Source: Pleurodeles waltl (taxonomy: Eukaryota > Chordata > Amphibia > Caudata > Salamandridae). Taken from it: a stretch of 64,000 nucleotides of DNA. The stretch spans positions 54,617,533 to 54,681,532 of the forward strand of contig NC_090444.1 of the NCBI RefSeq assembly GCF_031143425.1, written 5' to 3'. The position numbers and the translations under genes are program-made. This document shows, in pieces, positions 20,991-32,978 of this stretch (position 1 is the first letter of the stretch; every line of letters begins with the position of its first letter). Below the pieces are notes generated by a model. That model had not been told where the DNA came from and made no database searches. It saw only the letters and a list, made by a program, of their open reading frames with translations.

Positions 20991-23770
20991 CCCAGCTGAT
21001 ATCAAAACTGCAACAAGAGAAGGCCTGACTGGTTGGTAAGTCACATCTGTACTGATTGTGTGTGAGCAATGTCAGGTGCTACAATCATGAAGTGAGTTAC
21101 TCATTGTTGCACTTATGTCCCATTCATTAATAGGAGACTTAGCATATCCAAACTGTCCTTGGTTATTGATGCTGAATGAGTCTGCATTTGGTAGGCCACA
21201 TGTCCATACATGCACAGGGAAGACACTTTCCATACCCACCAAACCAGCCCTTTCATTGTCACTTAAGTGTATGGGTGTATTCTGTACTATGGTAGTTGCC
21301 TGTAGGGACTGTATGCATTGAGTCAATTTTGCAGAGTGTAAATGTGTTTGTCCAGTCAGGCCTAAGGAGTTTACCCTTCAGAAACCACTTTGGAGTGTGG
21401 TGTTTCATTGTGGCTCACATCACAGTACATGTTGCTGGATCATGGGCTACCTGATGTCAGTAGGCTTGCTTAGTCATTGTAGGACTTGAGCAGGGTAGTG
21501 GGTTAGTGTGCAGATGAATCCAAAAGTGTGTAGTAATGTCCCTGTACTTATTGGCATATGTGCTTCATACTTGTGGTATGTTGACAATTTGCCCATTTTA
21601 TGCTTGGTGTTTCCATTTGGGCAAAAACTTGTGTTTGTAATCACTTGATTTGTCTCTTGCATCCATACAGGTAAACACCCATCAGAAGAAGGAAATTTGG
21701 AGAGCCATCACCCAGAAGGTGCAGTCCCTGGAGGTCCATAGCCAGCATAGAGCACTGTTGCAATAGGTGGGAGGACCTGAGACTCTAGGCCTGGAAGATC
21801 GCGGAGGTCCAGCCTGGGCTGTCCTCCCACTGTGGGCGGTGTGCACGTTCGAGCATGACCCCCCTAAGGCCTGCATTCTGGCCGTGGCATACCCAGACCT
21901 TGATGGCATTTGAGGGGAGCACAGCAGCCACCTCCTGCCTGTCAACTAGCCAAGTTGATGTGTTAGGTTCTGACATCTCCTCCTGATGACTGAGGATGGA
22001 CCATGTGTGATGCCCAAGATGAGTGACTGTTTGTGTAGATATGTAATTTTATGTATACTGATGTGCCTTGCCTATTAACCAAGGGACCTGGGACACAACT
22101 GAGTGCAATCCACAAAACAATTGCTTTCCAGGGACAACACAAGGCTGTATACAGCGATCAATCAAGTAAGGTTTGTTGTTGTAGTGGGTCTAAATTATAC
22201 GCAACAGACCACTACTCCTCAGTGTTACAGCCAAAAGAAAAAGAAGTGGTGGATCACTGTCCACAGACATGTGTCTTGCCAAGAGAATAAATTAGCGTCT
22301 GCTCCCCAGAGGCCACTTGTTTTCAGTGTGTGACGAGTGCTGGTGCCTCACTACTGTCTGTCATGTGAAGGTGGCCACCATACATGTGATAGAGCATACA
22401 TTGTTCTTTGGGTGTAGCTACAGATCAAAACTTTCCTTTGGTAAGTGGGGAATGTCCATTGACATGATTTATGGCCCATCCCTGTTGCCAAAATTCCTTG
22501 TGTCAACATGTTAGCATGTGTCTCGTTCACTTTTGATCAAATGTGTACACTGCTGTTTCATGCATCATTTACCTGTGTTCAGGGGCTGATTTCTGTATTC
22601 CCTCACAGATATTTGCATGCCAACCTGTCTTTGGAATGGTGCCACAGACAGGAGTGTGTCACAATTGACTGTTAGCTCACACATACCCTCACCCTTCATT
22701 GCAGGTCATTTGGCTGCAGTAGCAATGAGGTACATGACAGGTAGGAATAGAGTTTTTACACAGAATGTCCATTTTCATGCCATTGATGTGGCATCATGTA
22801 GCAAAGTGCACTGCACATGTGAAATGGGGAAGATTTGTTACCTGACTGTTGGCATGCATCATGGAGTGACTTGCAGTTATATTGGAATCACATGTGGTTG
22901 GGTACAACCATTCATTCACGGACATCTGGGTTTGCAGGACCAAAATGGAGACATTGGTGTAGCTTCCCATTGGGCAACATTTCGAGGGCCTTCTATAAGT
23001 ACTTGCAAATCCCTGGGCCTCTACAACATACAAAGGATTAATGGTATCTGCTGATGCAATCAGACTATGTCATAGTAAGGGGTGCCATATAGCAGTGAAG
23101 ATTTCTCTGGGGCTAGCTAATTCATTGTGTTGTGGATTTTAGAGACATATCTCCCTGACAATTTGCACATTTTGTTTACAGTATACATTTCCATGCCAAA
23201 TATGGAGTATATCTGAGCAACATTAGTACTACCTCCATGACTCCATTGGTACAATTTACACATGGTGAAGTGTGCATTGTTGATATGTTTCCAGTGTGAC
23301 TTGAGTATTTCCATGTCACCTTCTTCAGGATACTGTACTGTTGTCAGGAACATGGCAGGATTTTGGAACATCATTTCTTGTTGTGTTATTGTGTATGTGA
23401 TGAATAGATGTCCACATGACCTTGTGTGGGATCTGTTGGAATGAACTTGACATTGGCCTACTATTGTATGACAACAGGTAACAGGTATGCTCCACAAGGC
23501 AAAACATTGAATGTGATATGGTCTCCTACTTGTTCAATGGTTACTGAGATTGCACAACTTCACCCATGCAATTGGAGTTGTCTGAGATCCTGTTTTTCCT
23601 GAGGGCAACTGTTGACAGTTCATGTGGCATGCATGCATATGATATGGTACATGTAGGAGGCACCTGGATGTAGTTTGTTGCTATGGACTACTTGACATCA
23701 TGGTAATGTTTGCTAATCACAGCTGATGTTCAAGTGTGATCAGTAACATGTGGTGACCCTTTTCCCCCTT
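20991..23770. other. Interior of the 11.3-kb transposon, no gene recognised
   Basis: 2.8 kb of mixed sequence. 21665-21990 and 22617-23054 hold frames of 60-145 codons without recognisable motifs. Candidate 3' splice sites occur before 21671 (gcatccatacag) and 22705 (cttcattgcag). Confidence 0.35.
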
Positions 23771-23780
23771 GCATTTGCAG

Positions 23781-24360
23781 CATCATCCAAGGCAAGTGAA
23801 TGAGACAGGGTGCAACCAACTGGTGAAGCATCTGGCCACAGTGCCTCCAGTCATGACACCACCAACACGGAGGGATCCAGTAGCCCGGAGGGTGAGGGGA
23901 GTGCCACAGAGGACACAGGATTGATCTTCTCATCTTCATATTCTACCTCCAGTGCCACTCCCTAGTGGTGGGGGACCCATCAGGACCTGCTCCTGTACCA
24001 TCCTTGTCCGCCACCCTCAGTTCTATCACCACCCTCCCTGTTGCTTCCCACCCAGTTGGCCATGCCCACTCACCCAAGAGGGTTGGAGTCTCTTTTGCCC
24101 CAGCCACCGCAGCACAAGTCCCTGTTACCCCTGCTGCCCTGAGTGAGAAGACGATTGACCTCCTGAGAAATATCTCTGTGGAGGAGATTGCCATTGTGAA
24201 TGACATCCATGGGTTAGCACGCCAACCTCATCAGACAAATGCTTTCCTAGAAGGCTTTCTATTCTGGCCTAAAGAGATCTTTTCAGGCTCTGGCCTCCTC
24301 ACTGATGACAGTAATCCACCCCCCAACCCTCTCTCCCACCACCTCTCTCTTCCCAATTGA
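23781..24360 (+). pseudogene. Possible downstream coding segment of the Harbinger-type element
   Basis: A polypyrimidine tract and cag (ttttcccccttgcatttgcag, ending 23780) precede a stretch that stays largely open. From 23965 the frame is rich in Pro, Ser, Thr and Val and then gives the well-formed segment LSEKTIDLLRNISVEEIAIV followed by NDIHGLARQPHQTNAFLEGF, which ends at a stop at 24358-24360. Pro/Ser-rich linkers followed by a helical C-terminus are common in Myb-like Harbinger accessory proteins, so this may be the 3' exon of the gene that begins near 15768. That link is inference. No transposase motif is present. Confidence 0.35.
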
Positions 24361-24369
24361 AACTCCCTA

Positions 24370-24790
24370 TTGCCCTACCGGTCCTAAGCACACAGACACA
24401 TCCACATGCACCTACCTCAACACACACAAGCAGCAAACATCGACACAAACACCACAAGACACACCAGCATGCATGCACTCGGCATTTACCCACAGACACC
24501 ACATCAGCCACCATTTCAACAGACACCCCCACCTACCCACACACCACATCCACCATACCCACAGACACCACCACAACACCCAGTGACACATCCTCCACAC
24601 CCACCATACACCCAGACAACAGCTCACAACCCACGGACCCTCACTCCTCAGGAACCATACCCCCAGAGACCACCACAACACCTACAGACACATCCACCAC
24701 ATCCAGCATACCCACAGACACCACCCGAACAGACACACACACATCCACCATCCCTCATCATCCAGTACCTCCACCTGCCAGCCCCCCTAA
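24370..24790 (+). repeat. CA/CCA-rich low-complexity tract
   Basis: Dense cacaccacatccaccatacccacagacacc-type sequence, purine-poor. It yields a 282-codon Pro/His/Thr-rich + frame and Trp/Cys/Val-rich - frames, all without domain structure. Confidence 0.75.
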
Positions 24791-26449
24791 AATGCACAAA
24801 TGCCCACACCCACTCACATAATAGACAGCACCCAAACACAGACATACCTCGCAGATGTACACACCCAAGGCATCTACACCCACAGACAAGCCCACCACTC
24901 CATCAACCTCCAACTCCCCAATCCCTTCTGATGACCCTACCTGTTTTCCCAAGGAGAGTATTCTTTTCAACCTTGCCCTTTCCCCTGTTACCTCCAAACT
25001 CCCTCCCAAACTCAAAAGGCCCCCACCTACAGCCCAACCCATCCCTTCGACATCCAGGTCCTCCCATGTCACGCCTTTTCCCCTGCAAGCACGCACACCC
25101 ATCCCCCCACAAGGAGATGCCCACCCCTCTGAAGAAAAAGCCCCCACTCCCAAATCCACCCATCCCAAATCTGACCACACCACACATAAGGATGGACTCT
25201 GAGGTGCCTGTCTGCCACTTGATACCCCTTCCTGTGGAGGGTCCCTGGCAGTGACTGGAGTCTAGGTTGGGCACAGTAATGTGCATGGACTCACATAGAG
25301 TGGCCAATGGCCTTTGCTTTTCAGCATTTGAATTGAATAAACCCAAGCTGTTATTTTGTTGGGAGCACATTTGCCCTACCATTACTTTTCTACCTTTATG
25401 TTGTTCCTGAATCACTTGTGTATGCCTACAGTTGTGTGTGTTTCACCCTGATTGCTGATCCAGTTGCTGTTGTTTGCAATATCCGATTTAGTGGGCAGTG
25501 CTGGTCACCTAAGACAAGGGCAGGTGTTCAGTGTATGGATATATGGGTATTGATCCAATCGGGGTGTCATTGCATTGTGTTATGTTTGCTAGGGTAAGTA
25601 TTTCATCTAGTGTTGGCCAATGTCAGCATGTATGGTGTTAGATTTGTCCCCCTGATATGGATTGTACTTTCATCTCATGTGTAGGAGGTAGAGTTTTGTT
25701 TGTCCACACATGTAGGGTGTTCAATAGTGGTAGGTTCCTTTGCATTTGACTGACCCTGTGTCCATTTTGATGTTTGTACCTTACAGCGACTTCATCTAGA
25801 AGTATGGCCTATGCTGTTGCTGTTGTGTGTGCTTTCTTGACTTGCATTTACACATTTGGCAGATAGGCATGTCACCCTGCTCAAATATTGTTTGTCCCTG
25901 AGATATATGAAGGGCCGGTTCCTGTGCAAAGGCAGTTTTAGGGGCATGTGCACCGGGAAATGTGTCCCAGAGCAGCGTCTTCCCATGAATGCTGATGATG
26001 CCATCGCTATTCTGCAGGTATTGTTTGCATTGTGAGATTTGGATATTTGTTTCACAACCTATTGTGCATCCCATTGACCTTCCATTGTGTTGCAATGTGG
26101 GTGCTGTGTTGGTCCATCATTGAGCAGCACCTGCTGCAGGACATGTGTGATGGGCTCCATGGTGGCACAGGATGTGTAATACGGCCTGTAGGTGAGTTGC
26201 TTCCTTTATTCTCTCCATTTCCACCTCCTGGGTTGTGGTGGTTGGACTGCCACAGTCATGTTGGCGGTATGCAATATCATAATGTTCCCAACGGAAGCAC
26301 TGGCTCCATCGGCTTGTTTGGCCGGCCTCGCCACCGCGGTTGTCTGCGCTGCCTGGTGGTGCCAGTGGGACATTGGTGGACTTTCCCCTATGGGACTGCC
26401 AGAATTGTAATACGGTGGTCCAACAGCCAAGCAGATGGTGGTTGAACCG
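24791..26449. other. Right part of the 11.3-kb transposon, no gene recognised
   Basis: Pyrimidine-rich to about 25200, then mixed. Between an ag at about 25786 and gt at 26018 lies a 230-bp segment with exon-like borders but no recognised protein motif. 26250-26449 is the GC-richer subterminal region (gccggcctcgccaccgcgg...) leading to the right terminal repeat. Confidence 0.35.
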
Positions 26450-26469
26450 CCAAACTCGTAATGAGGCCC
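26450..26469 (-). repeat. Right terminal inverted repeat of the 11.3-kb transposon
   Basis: CCAAACTCGTAATGAGGCCC; on the minus strand GGGCCTCATTACGAGTTTGG. Followed by the TTA duplication. Confidence 0.88.
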
Positions 26470-26785
26470 TTAATCTTTGAAAATGTGTATCTTTGCTTGT
26501 GTATGTTGGATTTTTTGTTGTTTCGGTCTTGTTTTATTCAGATAAATATTGGCTATTTTTCTAAACTGGTGTGGAGTACTTTTGTGGTGTTTTCACTGTG
26601 TTATTGTGTGTGCCTGTAAAAATACTTTGCACATTGTCTGTGAGATAAGCCTGACTGCTCATGCCAAGCTACCAAGGCTTTGCAGGGTTTATCTTAGCTG
26701 TGTGACTCCCTTGCCCTGACTAGAGTGAGGGTCCCTACTTGTACAGGGTGCAAACCACTGCCAGCTAGAGACCCCATTTCTAACA
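26470..26785 (-). mobile_element. LTR of the TGTTAG family, antisense, part 2
   Basis: The continuation of 13306-15176 beyond the inserted transposon. Its reverse complement starts TGTTAGAAATGGGGTCTCTAGCTGGC and runs through 'gataaatatt...ctttgggtcttgttt'-type blocks also seen at 55727-56030 and 2331-2640. TSDs for this LTR were not identified. Confidence 0.75.
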
Positions 26786-26940
26786 CCTCCCTCTACCCGC
26801 AAAGTGTGTTATTTAGAAAAATACTTACCTGTGTGATAAAGTACTGTGTGCCAAATGTGGAAATACTTACCTGCGTTATAAATTGATGCATGTAATGGAT
26901 GCGTTGTAAAGGCTGGTTTCCTTGTTTTATATTCTGTTAA
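26786..26940. other. Spacer between LTR copy and right inverted-repeat arm
   Basis: Contains a direct repeat 'aaatacttacctgtgtgataaa' / 'aaatacttacctgcgttataaa' (about 26819 and 26861). It is probably the remnant of the original centre of the inverted repeat. Confidence 0.5.
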
Positions 26941-28590
26941 ATGTGTGGTATATTCATTTCAGCTAATTCATTTTAGTACATATCAAACCCTTTGAGAATA
27001 TGTAATATTACATTTAATATGTAATGTTAATTTTAAAGCAAATCAACATCAGTTCAATGCAAGCATATTCATTTAAACAGGGTAATATTCATTTAAACAT
27101 GGCATGTGTTCACTTTGATATGTGCTCTATTCATTTCAAAGTATGCTACATTTATCTCACATAGTTCAATATTCATGTCAAAAAGTGTCAAATTCATTTT
27201 AATGAATGTCATATTCATTTTGATATGGGTCATATTAACTTCACCAGATGTCATATTCATGTCAAAGTGGCTCATATTCATCTTAACATGTGTCATATTC
27301 CTTTCAATGAATGCCATTCAATGGATGTCATATTCACCTTAACACCTGTCATAATAATTTTAATACTAGTCATATCCATTTAATTATTTCATTTCAATAC
27401 ATGAAATATGTGTTTTGCTGGGTATCACATCACTTTCAAAGCATAACATATTCATTTTGACAAGTTTCATTTTAATTTCAGCATTAAACATATTCATTTT
27501 AAGACATGTTGACTTCATATTCGTTTCAATGCATGTCATATTCATCTTAGCATGTGTCATATTCCTTTCAATGGATGCTTCATTCATATTAACACATCTT
27601 AATTTTAACTTGTATCATATCCATTGCAACATATATCATAATCATGTTAATGTATATCATATTACTTTCAATGCAAGCCATATTCATTGTGATCAATGTC
27701 ATGATCATTTTAAGGTTACCCGTATTCATTTGAAAACATGTCAAATTCATTTCAATGAAGGTCATACTCATTTCAGCTCATGTCATAATCATTTTAACAT
27801 GTGTTATATTACTTTCAATCAATGGTATTTTTATTTCAATGGACGTCATATTCATATTAACACCTGTCATATTAAGGTTCAGCTGCAACCTATCAATTTT
27901 GACATATATCATATTAGTTCGAATATGTGTCATATTAATTTCAAGATGTGCCATATACATTTTAACAAATGTTATGAGTATTTCATATTTGGTTATCTCA
28001 TTTGAAAGCATGTCAGCTTCAATTCAATGGGGTTACATTCATTTCAGCGCAAGCCATATTCATTTTCATTCATCTCACATTCATTGCCTTCTGGGTAATA
28101 TTAATTTCAACACAATTCAAATTAATTGCAACATGTTTAATTTTCATTTTAGTATACATTATATTATTTTCAATGTGCATTACTTTCTTTTCAGAATATA
28201 ATATATTAATTTCAGTACCTTATAGTCATTTCAATCTGTCATATTCATTTCAACGTATGTCATATTCATCTTAGCATATGTCAGTCATTTCAAGGAGTGT
28301 CCCATTCTTTTTGATAAGTATTGTATTGGTTCCAGTGATTTTGTATTGTTTACAGTGAGGGCCATATTCATTTGAGTATGACTGACATATATCTCAGTAG
28401 ATTTCTTATTCAATTCGGTGTGTGTTATTCATATTAATCACTAAGTATCATATTCACTCTGCCAGGTTTCATATTTGTTTTGGTTCAATTCAAATTCACT
28501 CTGCCAGGTATCATAATTATTTTGACACATAGTACATTCATTCTGGTGTGTGTCATTTTTATTTTGCAGCACGCTATGCATTTCAGAAGG
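26941..28590 (-). repeat. Right arm of the long inverted repeat (~22-bp units)
   Basis: The reverse complement of 11478-13305 without its MITE. On the + strand the units read about 'tgtcatattcatttcaatgcatg'. It ends near 'gcagcacgctatgcatttcagaaggtgtt', matching 'acacctcctgaaatacacagcgtgttgc' at the outer end of the left arm. No genes. Confidence 0.85.
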
Positions 28591-29515
28591 TGTTTTGCTC
28601 TACTATCTTCCGTAGGACAGGGGTGTGTCTAACTGGGACTGTGATGAATGTCTGCTGTGATGTACACATATCTTGAGTTACGATGTTAGTAATTTCAACC
28701 AGGGCAAAACACTGATAAGTCTTTCTCATTTTCTAAGCAATTCTGAGACTTATAGGGTGCTTTTCCTACTGAAAAGCTGTGGGTGGGGGCATTGTGTAGT
28801 TGGCATGTGAAATCCACAGTTGATTACTTTGCATCATAAAGTCATGAACTATTTCTGCAAATGTTGTTTTATTAACAGAGAAGTCTGGTGTGTGCCCTAC
28901 AGTTAAATATACCTGCACGATCATTCCTCTTCGCAGAACATGCAACAGTGACAGCAACTGTTTTGGGGTCAAAAAGTGCTGCCAGCATGGCTGTGGCTTT
29001 GGATGTATAGACCCTGTGACAGGTACGGCACTAGTACAAGCCTGTCTATGAACAGGGCACAGATTCACTGCTCTGATCCCATTACAGCTTGTTAGATAAT
29101 GTGATGTTTACACCATAGAGATCTCTTTGGAAACTCCAAGCTGAATACCAGTGGTCCATCTAACCTTAAATTTACAAAAGTTATAACAAATGTACTAAGT
29201 GTATGCCTCATTATAGCCCCATTTTGGAGATCGTATGGACATCGTACATGCTGCATTGCTCTTTCTTAAACAGTACTCGTTACTATTCCAAAATAGTTAT
29301 CAGTAGAAGCCCTGCATTGTATGTGGGGCTCTTGTTAGATGGAATCACAAATGTTTCTTTATTTAACTACACGACTTGCATCTGGTGTAGGATCCTTCTA
29401 CAGCAATGAAAAGATCTGAACCACAGCAAAGAGTTGTACTAAGCAAGGCAGGGAGAAGGAAGAAACTGCCAAATTAAGCGACAGTGCCCAATTCTATATT
29501 ACAGAATGAATCACA
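28591..29515 (+). repeat. WAP-exon duplication unit, copy 1
   Basis: This segment, including intron on both sides of the exon at 28879-29022, matches 62500-63445 closely and 32900-33048 plus 50387-50505 plus 51580-52000 more distantly. Shared intron blocks include 'caggggtgtgtctaactg', 'tcaaccagggc', 'gacttatagg', 'cataaagtcatg', 'ttgttagataatgtgatg', 'cattccaaaatagttatcagtagaagccctgc' and 'cttgcatctggtg'. Confidence 0.85.
28879..29022 (+). CDS. WAP domain exon 2
   Basis: A 144-bp exon after 'gttttattaacag' and before gtacgg, phase 1 at both borders, so it is exchangeable with the exon at 9190. It encodes KSGVCPTVKYTC, then LRRTCNSDSNC, then FGVKKCCQHGCGFGC with all eight WAP cysteines. The spacing (Cys-x5-Cys-x5-CysCys-x3-Cys-x3-Cys at the C-terminal half) is standard for whey acidic protein/elafin-type domains. 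The inhibitory loop between the second and third cysteines reads TIIPLRRT, so an Arg or Leu side chain would sit near the position that contacts a protease; that is inference. It is closely similar to the exon at 62817, which shows recent duplication. It is intact and likely functional. Confidence 0.92.
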
Positions 29516-30618
29516 TGGCAATCTACCCCACTCATAAAGCAGTGATTCCTTCTCATAAACATGCAACTACCGGCAGAACTCACCTGAGATAAGAGAAACT
29601 GCTGAGCAAAAAAGTGACAGCCTCAATCCAGCCCCAATCTAGCCCGCAACGCAGGGCCATTGCACTCAGTCAGCAGTAGAGTTGAATAGGCATTGATCAT
29701 GTGATGCCCAACAGATAGAGCCATATTGACCTGTGAAGAAGCACCATCACTGATCCGTGCAACCTCATAAACTGGCAAGTGCCCATGCAATAAAAAGAAC
29801 AAAATATCTTGGAGGGAAATAAGAGAGAATTTCGGTCCAGCACACGTCTTCCCAGTCAATACTGTGCTTAGCAAACAAGAAGTGCTATTCTGTAAAGAAG
29901 TCAGATTAGCCAAACTATGGTAAAAAGGTCCTTTCAGTTTCACAGGAGTAGCCTTTATAGGATGCACAGTACCTCACCCACCATAGCTGTATGTTTCAGT
30001 ATCAGGTCATCAGCATTGTGGGGTCTATGGATCCCCAGACTACTCCTGGTCACAGGTTTATCCTCTTTGTCGGAGGGGAGCTCCAATAATCAACACAGCC
30101 GCCAGGGGGCTCTTCTACAGAGATCTTTTCCTGTCTGTTTGTCTGATGGTGTTCAGTCTGAAAACAATCCTTCTTTTGTGCTGTGAGTGCAGATCGGGGT
30201 GGTGCCAATCAATAAAATTAACACCCAAATCAGTGTTATTCCGGGTGGATGTCCTTGTTAAGGTAAAAAAAAGTCTAACATCTGGGATGTGGACTGTCCC
30301 AGTGTTCAGTATGTAGACAAAATGTGTCCTAGAGGGTCAATGGCAATTCATCAGGACCATAATCAAAAACATCTAATCTACTATGGGGGACAACCCAAGG
30401 GGCAGAAATGGTGCCCTCTGTAAGTAACTTAAATACAATTGTTTACTTATATATATATGACATAATCCCTCTTTTTGAGGGGTTACGTTGTTTTATGCAT
30501 TTTACCTGAAAGCTAAAAATTACAACAAATAAACAACACATATTAAAAACCTGCAATATTGTTTTGTGCTTTAAAATGTGTACCGTGTCACCAAATTGCA
30601 CGCACATGTGTGCATGCA
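29516..30618. other. Intron, no feature recognised
   Basis: No coding region or repeat border identified. The 114-codon minus-strand frame at 29623-29967 has no motif I recognise. A hairpin 'aatccctctttttgaggggtta' lies at 30465. Confidence 0.4.
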
Positions 30619-31106
30619 AAGGTGGATATTTACAAGAAAGTGGTGCATCAGTCCTGATGTGCCACTCTTCTTGCTTCACCCTTGCCCCACCTAACGACAC
30701 CATAGTTGTGCCATATTTAGAATGCGGCGCACACTGGCGTTCGTTAGCACAACATCGTCACAATTCTTGACACTGTAGCGGCGCTTTCCTGTACTAGCGT
30801 CAATAGCGACAATAGAGCAGCAAAGCAAAGGCAGACCCATGGGCGGGTCATTTGAATGCATGCCTTGAGCAGGCATTAAAAATGACGCAAAAAATGGTGC
30901 AGTGAAATGATGTACATTTCACTGCACCATTTTTTTGGGCCTTCCTGCACAGAAACACCCCCTTGCATACATTATGTCTGGCGCAGGCATAATGTGGCGC
31001 AAGGGGTTACAAAGTGGCGTAATGCGTGCATTTCACTACTTTGTAAATATGGCGTGGGGCAAAGGCAATGATGCTATGGCGGTGCTAAGGTAGCACAATG
31101 TGCCCC
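30619..31106. mobile_element. MITE of the GGGGCATATTTA family, decayed ends
   Basis: The interior contains the family signatures: 'gccttgagcaggcattaaaaatgacgcaaaa', 'atttcactgcaccattttttt', 'cattatgtctggcgcaggcataatgtggcgcaagg', 'acaaagtggcgtaatgcgtgcatt'. Ends: ggatatttacaag (left) and aatgtgcccct (right). It sits directly against the dispersed repeat that starts at 31107. Confidence 0.65.
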
Positions 31107-32235
31107 TGAGTGTCATAGTGGGCACAAAACAGCACACTTACCACAATGATGAATGTGAACTCCTAATGGTACAGAGTCATGATACAAGGGGTAAGGAAAA
31201 TATATCAGTTGCGTACCCATTTCCCAAGTTTTTTTTGTGTACCCTGGGTACACATGGATGTAAACTCCCCTGTCACTATAAGCGGATCAATACAAGGATT
31301 ACTGAAGGGTAATATAGAGAGAAATAATCTTTTGGCAGTTTGAGTTCTCTGATTCACTTATTTGCTAATTTTTAAGTCTTTGCTGAATACCAGCGCACAT
31401 CCACAAACATAAACATGGGTTGCAGCAGGGTGGTTGGCTTCTTTATGGAGACTGAGGCCAATGCAGATAGCAGTGCACTGAGTCACCGCATGAGTGTGTA
31501 ACTTATTTATGCTTGGGAATGTTCCAGCGCATCTAGGGGCAGATTTATGGAAAGTGGTGCTGCTCCTTAGCGCCCCCCTAACGCTACCATGTGTGCACCA
31601 TATTTAAAATACATTGCACCACTGCGCAGAGTAGGGGGCAATAGCGTAATTTTTCATGACGCTATTGATGTACTCTGCAGGAGTAGCGCCAAAATATTGG
31701 CCCTACACCTGCAGAGCACATAGGGGACCATTCTAAATAATAGAAGCCCCCTTTTACCGCCTGCTTTGAGCAGGCGTTAAAAGTGCCGTACAAAATAACG
31801 CAAGGAAATCTCTTTGATTCTTAGGCCATTTTTCCGCCCCATCCTAACAGGGGAAGGACCCCTTTGCATACATTATGCCTGGCACAGGCATAATGGAGCA
31901 CAAAGAGTTACAAATTGGCGCAATGCATGCATTGCACCACTTTGTAAACAAGGAGCTAGGATTTTGACCTTGTTGGTCCACATCAGTGTAAACAAAAATT
32001 ACGCTAATGTGGCGCATGGTGGCCCTAGGGGATTATAAATATGCCCCCTACTACAGTATGTAACTCCATGCACTGAGTTATAAACACCTGTTCAGGTCTA
32101 AAAGGCAACAGGTTGGTATTTTTGAGTGCCATCTTTGAAATGACAAGGGCCGTATGAAAATGCATTTTGGCATATTTATGCTGCTGTGATGTGACTAGAG
32201 TGCATTACTTTTCAAAAGTCGGAGGGTATGTGAGT
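31107..32235 (+). repeat. Dispersed repeat, copy 2 (partner at 835-1425)
   Basis: Same orientation as 835-1425; the match is interrupted only by the MITE at 31536-32047. It is non-coding. Confidence 0.65.
31536..32047. mobile_element. MITE of the GGGGCATATTTA family, complete
   Basis: 512 bp with inverted ends ggggcagatttatgg and ttataaatatgcccc, flanked by a 3-bp direct repeat CTA (31533-31535, 32048-32050). The related sequence at 835-1425 lacks it and shows the uninterrupted site (aaatctagtatgtaac). Internal signatures: 'ccgcctgctttgagcaggcgttaaaagtgccg', 'cattatgcctggcacaggcataatgg', 'gcattgcaccactttgtaaa'. Confidence 0.82.
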
Positions 32236-32738
32236 TCCAAGTGTGATTGGAGTAACATAACAAATAAAAGCTGCCCTCAGTATTATACATAAACATCAGT
32301 ACATGTTGACGGCGTTTCAGCCTTGACCTGTAGCCACTCCATCACCACCCACAGCCAAAGGCAATGCATGGCAAGGGGTTGGCTGCCACATATGGTTCGG
32401 TGCAGGGCCTGCCCACAGACCAGGCCCTATGGCCAACCTCTGCCATGCATAGTCTTACACTGTGTTTGGCCATCTGTGTGGAGGGTTGGGTGCTAGACCT
32501 GGCCCAGGCCAAAAGGTAGAGATGGGTCATACATGACAAAGGTAGTTAGATTTTAACTTAAAATTAAAAAAAAACATAGAAATGCAGTGAAAAAACACTA
32601 CCATTTATAAACAAAAAAACTATAAAATATACCAGATATACGTAACTGACATAAGTAAGACTTGCACCTCTGTGATGCGCTTCTTATGGCCTCACAAATT
32701 ACATCAATAATGGAATCTGAAATCTATGGCAGCAAAAG

Positions 32739-32740
<2 letters not shown>
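32236..32740. other. Intron, no gene recognised
   Basis: 32310-32530 resembles, loosely, 55550-55720 (both rich in 'ggcatgg...ccaacc' words), perhaps a shared transposon relic. The rest is AT-rich. Confidence 0.35.

Positions 32741-32794
<54 letters not shown>
32741..32794. repeat. (AT)n microsatellite
   Basis: Uninterrupted alternating AT of 54 bases, followed by gtgtgt. Confidence 0.97.
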
Positions 32795-32800
<6 letters not shown>

Positions 32801-32978
32801 CAGTTACGTATAACAGGCCCATTTCAGTTTTTTTTGTTTTCAAATTGAACTATCTCCCTCATTTGTTACTCCACATCGTGAAGTTCTCATGTGAAATAGA
32901 ATTGGTGATATTTGTCTGCTGATAAATTTGCATCATCATCTCATTTGATTTGCCTGCAAATGTTTTACTTACTAATAG

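Larger units (their letters stand above)
15177..26469 (+). mobile_element. 11.3-kb PIF/Harbinger-type DNA transposon
   Basis: The element has near-perfect terminal inverted repeats (GGGCCTGATTACGAGTTTGG at 15177-15196; CCAAACTCGTAATGAGGCCC at 26450-26469) and a TTA duplication (15174-15176 and 26470-26472). TWA duplications are characteristic of PIF/Harbinger. It splits an LTR copy whose two parts rejoin cleanly across it. The interior carries a Myb/SANT-like coding remnant near the left end, as autonomous Harbingers do, and a putative second coding segment near 23.8-24.4 kb. I did not find the DDE transposase gene, so this copy is probably non-autonomous. It also holds an F-box gene fragment and a tandem repeat of about 150 bp. 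Confidence 0.82.

Noticed and set aside
24406..25254. 282-codon Pro/His/Thr-rich frame
   Set aside because: Lies in a CA/CCA low-complexity tract; overlapping frames are equally open and no domain is visible.
16200..26000. Harbinger DDE transposase
   Set aside because: Looked for the usual DDE blocks on both strands and did not find any; a profile search could still detect a decayed copy.
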